NCBI GenBank assembly: GCA_945873015.1
Contig: CAMCBY010000198.1
Location: forward strand, 1-7,429
Direction of reading: 5' to 3'
Length of the DNA stretch: 7,429 nucleotides
From: Klebsiella pneumoniae
GTDB lineage: Bacteria > Pseudomonadota > Gammaproteobacteria > Ga0077536
In this document: one piece after another, positions 6,164-7,429 of the stretch
How positions within the stretch are numbered: position 1 is the stretch's first letter
How the letters are laid out: each line of letters starts with the position of its first letter
Position numbers and translations under genes: made by a program
The notes under the pieces: generated by a model
Told to the model about the DNA's origin: nothing
The model's input: the letters and a program-made list of their open reading frames with translations, nothing else
Databases searched by the model: none

Positions 6164-6457
6164 TCAGGCCGGCGCCGCGCCGCCACTCCCCGACCAATAC
6201 AGAAACACCACGGCCGCGCACACCACCACGGTCCAGGCTTCGAAGGCCAGCCGCAGCGCTGCCGGGGCGTGGCGCAGTTCCATGAACTCAAGGAATACCA
6301 GACGCAGTTTCACGAAAGCGATGATGACCACCGCCACCGTGCCGTAACGGATATCGTCGCCAAAACCGAAGCCGTGGCCAAATTCCCACGACAAGCCGGT
6401 AGCACCGACCAGCAACAACCACACCGCTGTTGCGCGATAAAAAATCAGCTTCGCCAT
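6164..6457 (-). CDS. Small prokaryotic cytochrome c oxidase subunit IV/NorF-like membrane protein
   Basis: The 97-residue product has three hydrophobic segments (about 9-24, 38-57, 72-88). It carries a VKLRLVFLEFMELRHAP block (49-65) typical of the prokaryotic COX4 family, to which NorF also belongs. These proteins are small non-catalytic subunits or accessory factors of heme-copper oxidases and nitric oxide reductases in the inner membrane. The start at 6457 lies four bases past the stop of the subunit III-like gene, so it is the last gene of a tight leftward cluster. Its ribosome site falls within the preceding gene's end and is weak, consistent with coupled translation. A REP pair begins 18 bases beyond its stop. 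Subunit IV and NorF cannot be told apart from this sequence alone. Confidence 0.82.
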   Translation of the reverse strand: MAKLIFYRATAVWLLLVGATGLSWEFGHGFGFGDDIRYGTVAVVIIAFVKLRLVFLEFMELRHAPAALRLAFEAWTVVVCAAVVFLYWSGSGGAAPA

Positions 6458-6461
6458 CGTG

Positions 6462-7049
6462 CTATCGCATCAAATAGACCAGTGCGAACAGCACTATCCA
6501 CAGGATATCGACCATGTGCCAGAAGCTCGCGCCGCTTTCCAGCGCGCTGACATGGTCGCTCGTATCGCCGCTGCCGCGCAGGCGCTGCCACAGATAGGCG
6601 AGCACGCCCATGCCCAGCGTCACATGCAGCAGGTGGATGCCGGTCAGCATGAAGTAGTACATGAAAAAATCGTTGGTCGTGATGGTCAGCCCGGCGCGGA
6701 TCTTTTCACCGTACTCAAAATATTTGATGACCAGAAAACCGAGGCCGCAGGCAAAAGCCAGCACCAGCAGATGGCGCGTACGCGCGGCCAAACCGGCGCG
6801 TGCGGATTCGACCGCGTGCACCACGAACCATGAGCTGGTCAACAGCAACAGGGTATTGAGCGCACCGAAGGTCTGGTTGAGGCTGCGTTGGGCGTCGGAG
6901 AACAGCGCGACGTCGGCCGCGCGGTAATAGACAAACACGGTGAAGAACAGGCCGAACATCACCATGTCGCCGATGATGAACATCCATATCCCAAGCTCGC
7001 CCGGGATGCGGCCGGCGCGCTGGCCGGCGACGTGCGCGGACACGTTCAT
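6462..7049 (-). CDS. Cytochrome c oxidase subunit III family protein (NorE-like)
   Basis: The 195-residue inner-membrane protein matches the short bacterial subunit III/NorE type, with about five membrane helices. Family marks are the opening PGELGIWMFIIGDMVMFGLF (16-35), the IKYFEYGEKI block (108-117), TGIHLLHVTLGMG (136-148) and the closing ESGASFWHMVDILWIVLFAL (171-190). Subunit III does not bind the redox metals; it stabilises the oxidase, and NorE affects nitric oxide reductase activity. The start at 7049 has an AGAGG/GCAGG site just upstream and lies 12 bases past the stop of the preceding gene, so the three genes look like one operon. No subunit I, subunit II, NorB or NorC is visible in the window, so which enzyme it serves is unknown. 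Longer classical subunit III proteins have seven helices. Confidence 0.9.
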   Translation of the reverse strand: MNVSAHVAGQRAGRIPGELGIWMFIIGDMVMFGLFFTVFVYYRAADVALFSDAQRSLNQTFGALNTLLLLTSSWFVVHAVESARAGLAARTRHLLVLAFACGLGFLVIKYFEYGEKIRAGLTITTNDFFMYYFMLTGIHLLHVTLGMGVLAYLWQRLRGSGDTSDHVSALESGASFWHMVDILWIVLFALVYLMR

Positions 7050-7061
7050 GCCTGCCTCTGC

Positions 7062-7429
7062 TCAGCGCGCACCCGACGCCGTAGCTTGCGCGATGATGCC
7101 TTTGCGCAGCAGCGCGAACATCAGAATGTACCAGGTGAAAAACACCACGAACGGCACCCAGAACGCAAACAGTCCGTTCCAGGCAAAGGGACCGGACTTG
7201 AAGAAGGTCAACAGGCCGCCGGGCACGAACAGCACCGCGACCCAGAAGTTGAAATAGGCCACCCAGCGCGGGAACACCGGCTGCGCGCTGCGGTCGCCGA
7301 GGATGGCCAGACCAATCGCGAAGTTCTGCAGAATAAAAGTCGTGAACGGCATGAGGAACATCAACCAGCCGGCATCGTTGAACAACTGGATGAGTTCGGC
7401 ATCGCGCTCAGGACGAAATGCCGCGATGC
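7062..7429 (-). CDS. Uncharacterised multi-span membrane protein, N-terminus beyond window edge
   Basis: The frame is open to the right edge, giving the last 121 residues before the TGA at 7062-7064. The visible part begins IAAFRPERDAELIQLFNDAGW and has three hydrophobic segments, ending with a short basic tail (RKGIIAQATASGAR). Between the segments are AILGDRSAQPVFPRWVAYFNFWVA and FKSGPFAWNGLFAFW. An internal TTG at 7385 could be read as a start, but the preceding residues fit the protein and the real start is probably outside the window. I recall similar unnamed membrane proteins beside subunit III genes in other bacteria, but know no function for them. It is 12 bases upstream of the NorE-like gene and presumably cotranscribed. 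It shows no heme or copper ligand set in the visible part. Confidence 0.75.
   Translation of the reverse strand, partial: IAAFRPERDAELIQLFNDAGWLMFLMPFTTFILQNFAIGLAILGDRSAQPVFPRWVAYFNFWVAVLFVPGGLLTFFKSGPFAWNGLFAFWVPFVVFFTWYILMFALLRKGIIAQATASGAR

Noticed and set aside
5469..6221. A 250-codon open frame on the minus strand opposite the GlcG-like gene.
   Set aside because: The translation is low-complexity Arg-rich sequence that runs through the REP pair. The plus-strand frame has a signal peptide and family motifs.

Overview
The window is GC-rich and densely coding, and its gene content and REP-type repeats fit a Pseudomonadota (proteobacterial) chromosome, most likely a gammaproteobacterium. 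That assignment is inferred from family resemblance and repeat type; no rRNA or other marker gene is present. Nine protein-coding genes are supported, two of them cut by the window edges. No gene-free stretch exceeds 300 bases. There is no tRNA, rRNA, CRISPR array, insertion sequence or phage gene.

Layout from left to right. A multi-span membrane protein with a DUF2306-like N-terminal half runs leftward off the edge (1-1169). It is divergent from two rightward genes, a 120-residue membrane protein of unknown function (1325-1687) and a 102-residue soluble acidic protein resembling DUF1871 (1773-2081). Facing these is a leftward block: a DUF485 (YjcH-type) small membrane protein (5027-5338) overlapping by 4 bases an ActP-type cation/acetate symporter (3150-5030), followed by a phytanoyl-CoA dioxygenase-family Fe(II)/2-oxoglutarate enzyme (2154-3041). 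Divergent from the transporter operon is an exported GlcG/HbpS-family protein (5508-6008). The right end is a tight leftward cluster: a partial uncharacterised membrane protein (7062-7429), a cytochrome c oxidase subunit III/NorE-like protein (6462-7049) and a small prokaryotic subunit IV/NorF-like protein (6164-6457).

Both convergent junctions (2077-2149 and 6064-6145) carry a pair of inverted REP elements of one family. Each element has a GTAG head and a TGCGAA/TTCGCA hairpin. The two pairs have opposite polarity, heads outward in the first and inward in the second. In the first pair the GTAG head also supplies the stop codon of the upstream gene.

Functionally, the DUF485-ActP pair is a standard acetate (short-chain monocarboxylate) uptake operon, and the right-hand cluster is a non-catalytic heme-copper oxidase module with no subunit I or II in view. 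The other genes are not obviously one pathway. I see no clear case for a wholly new system. The best candidates for follow-up are the subunit III/IV module with its unknown partner, the enlarged ActP, and the REP pairs.
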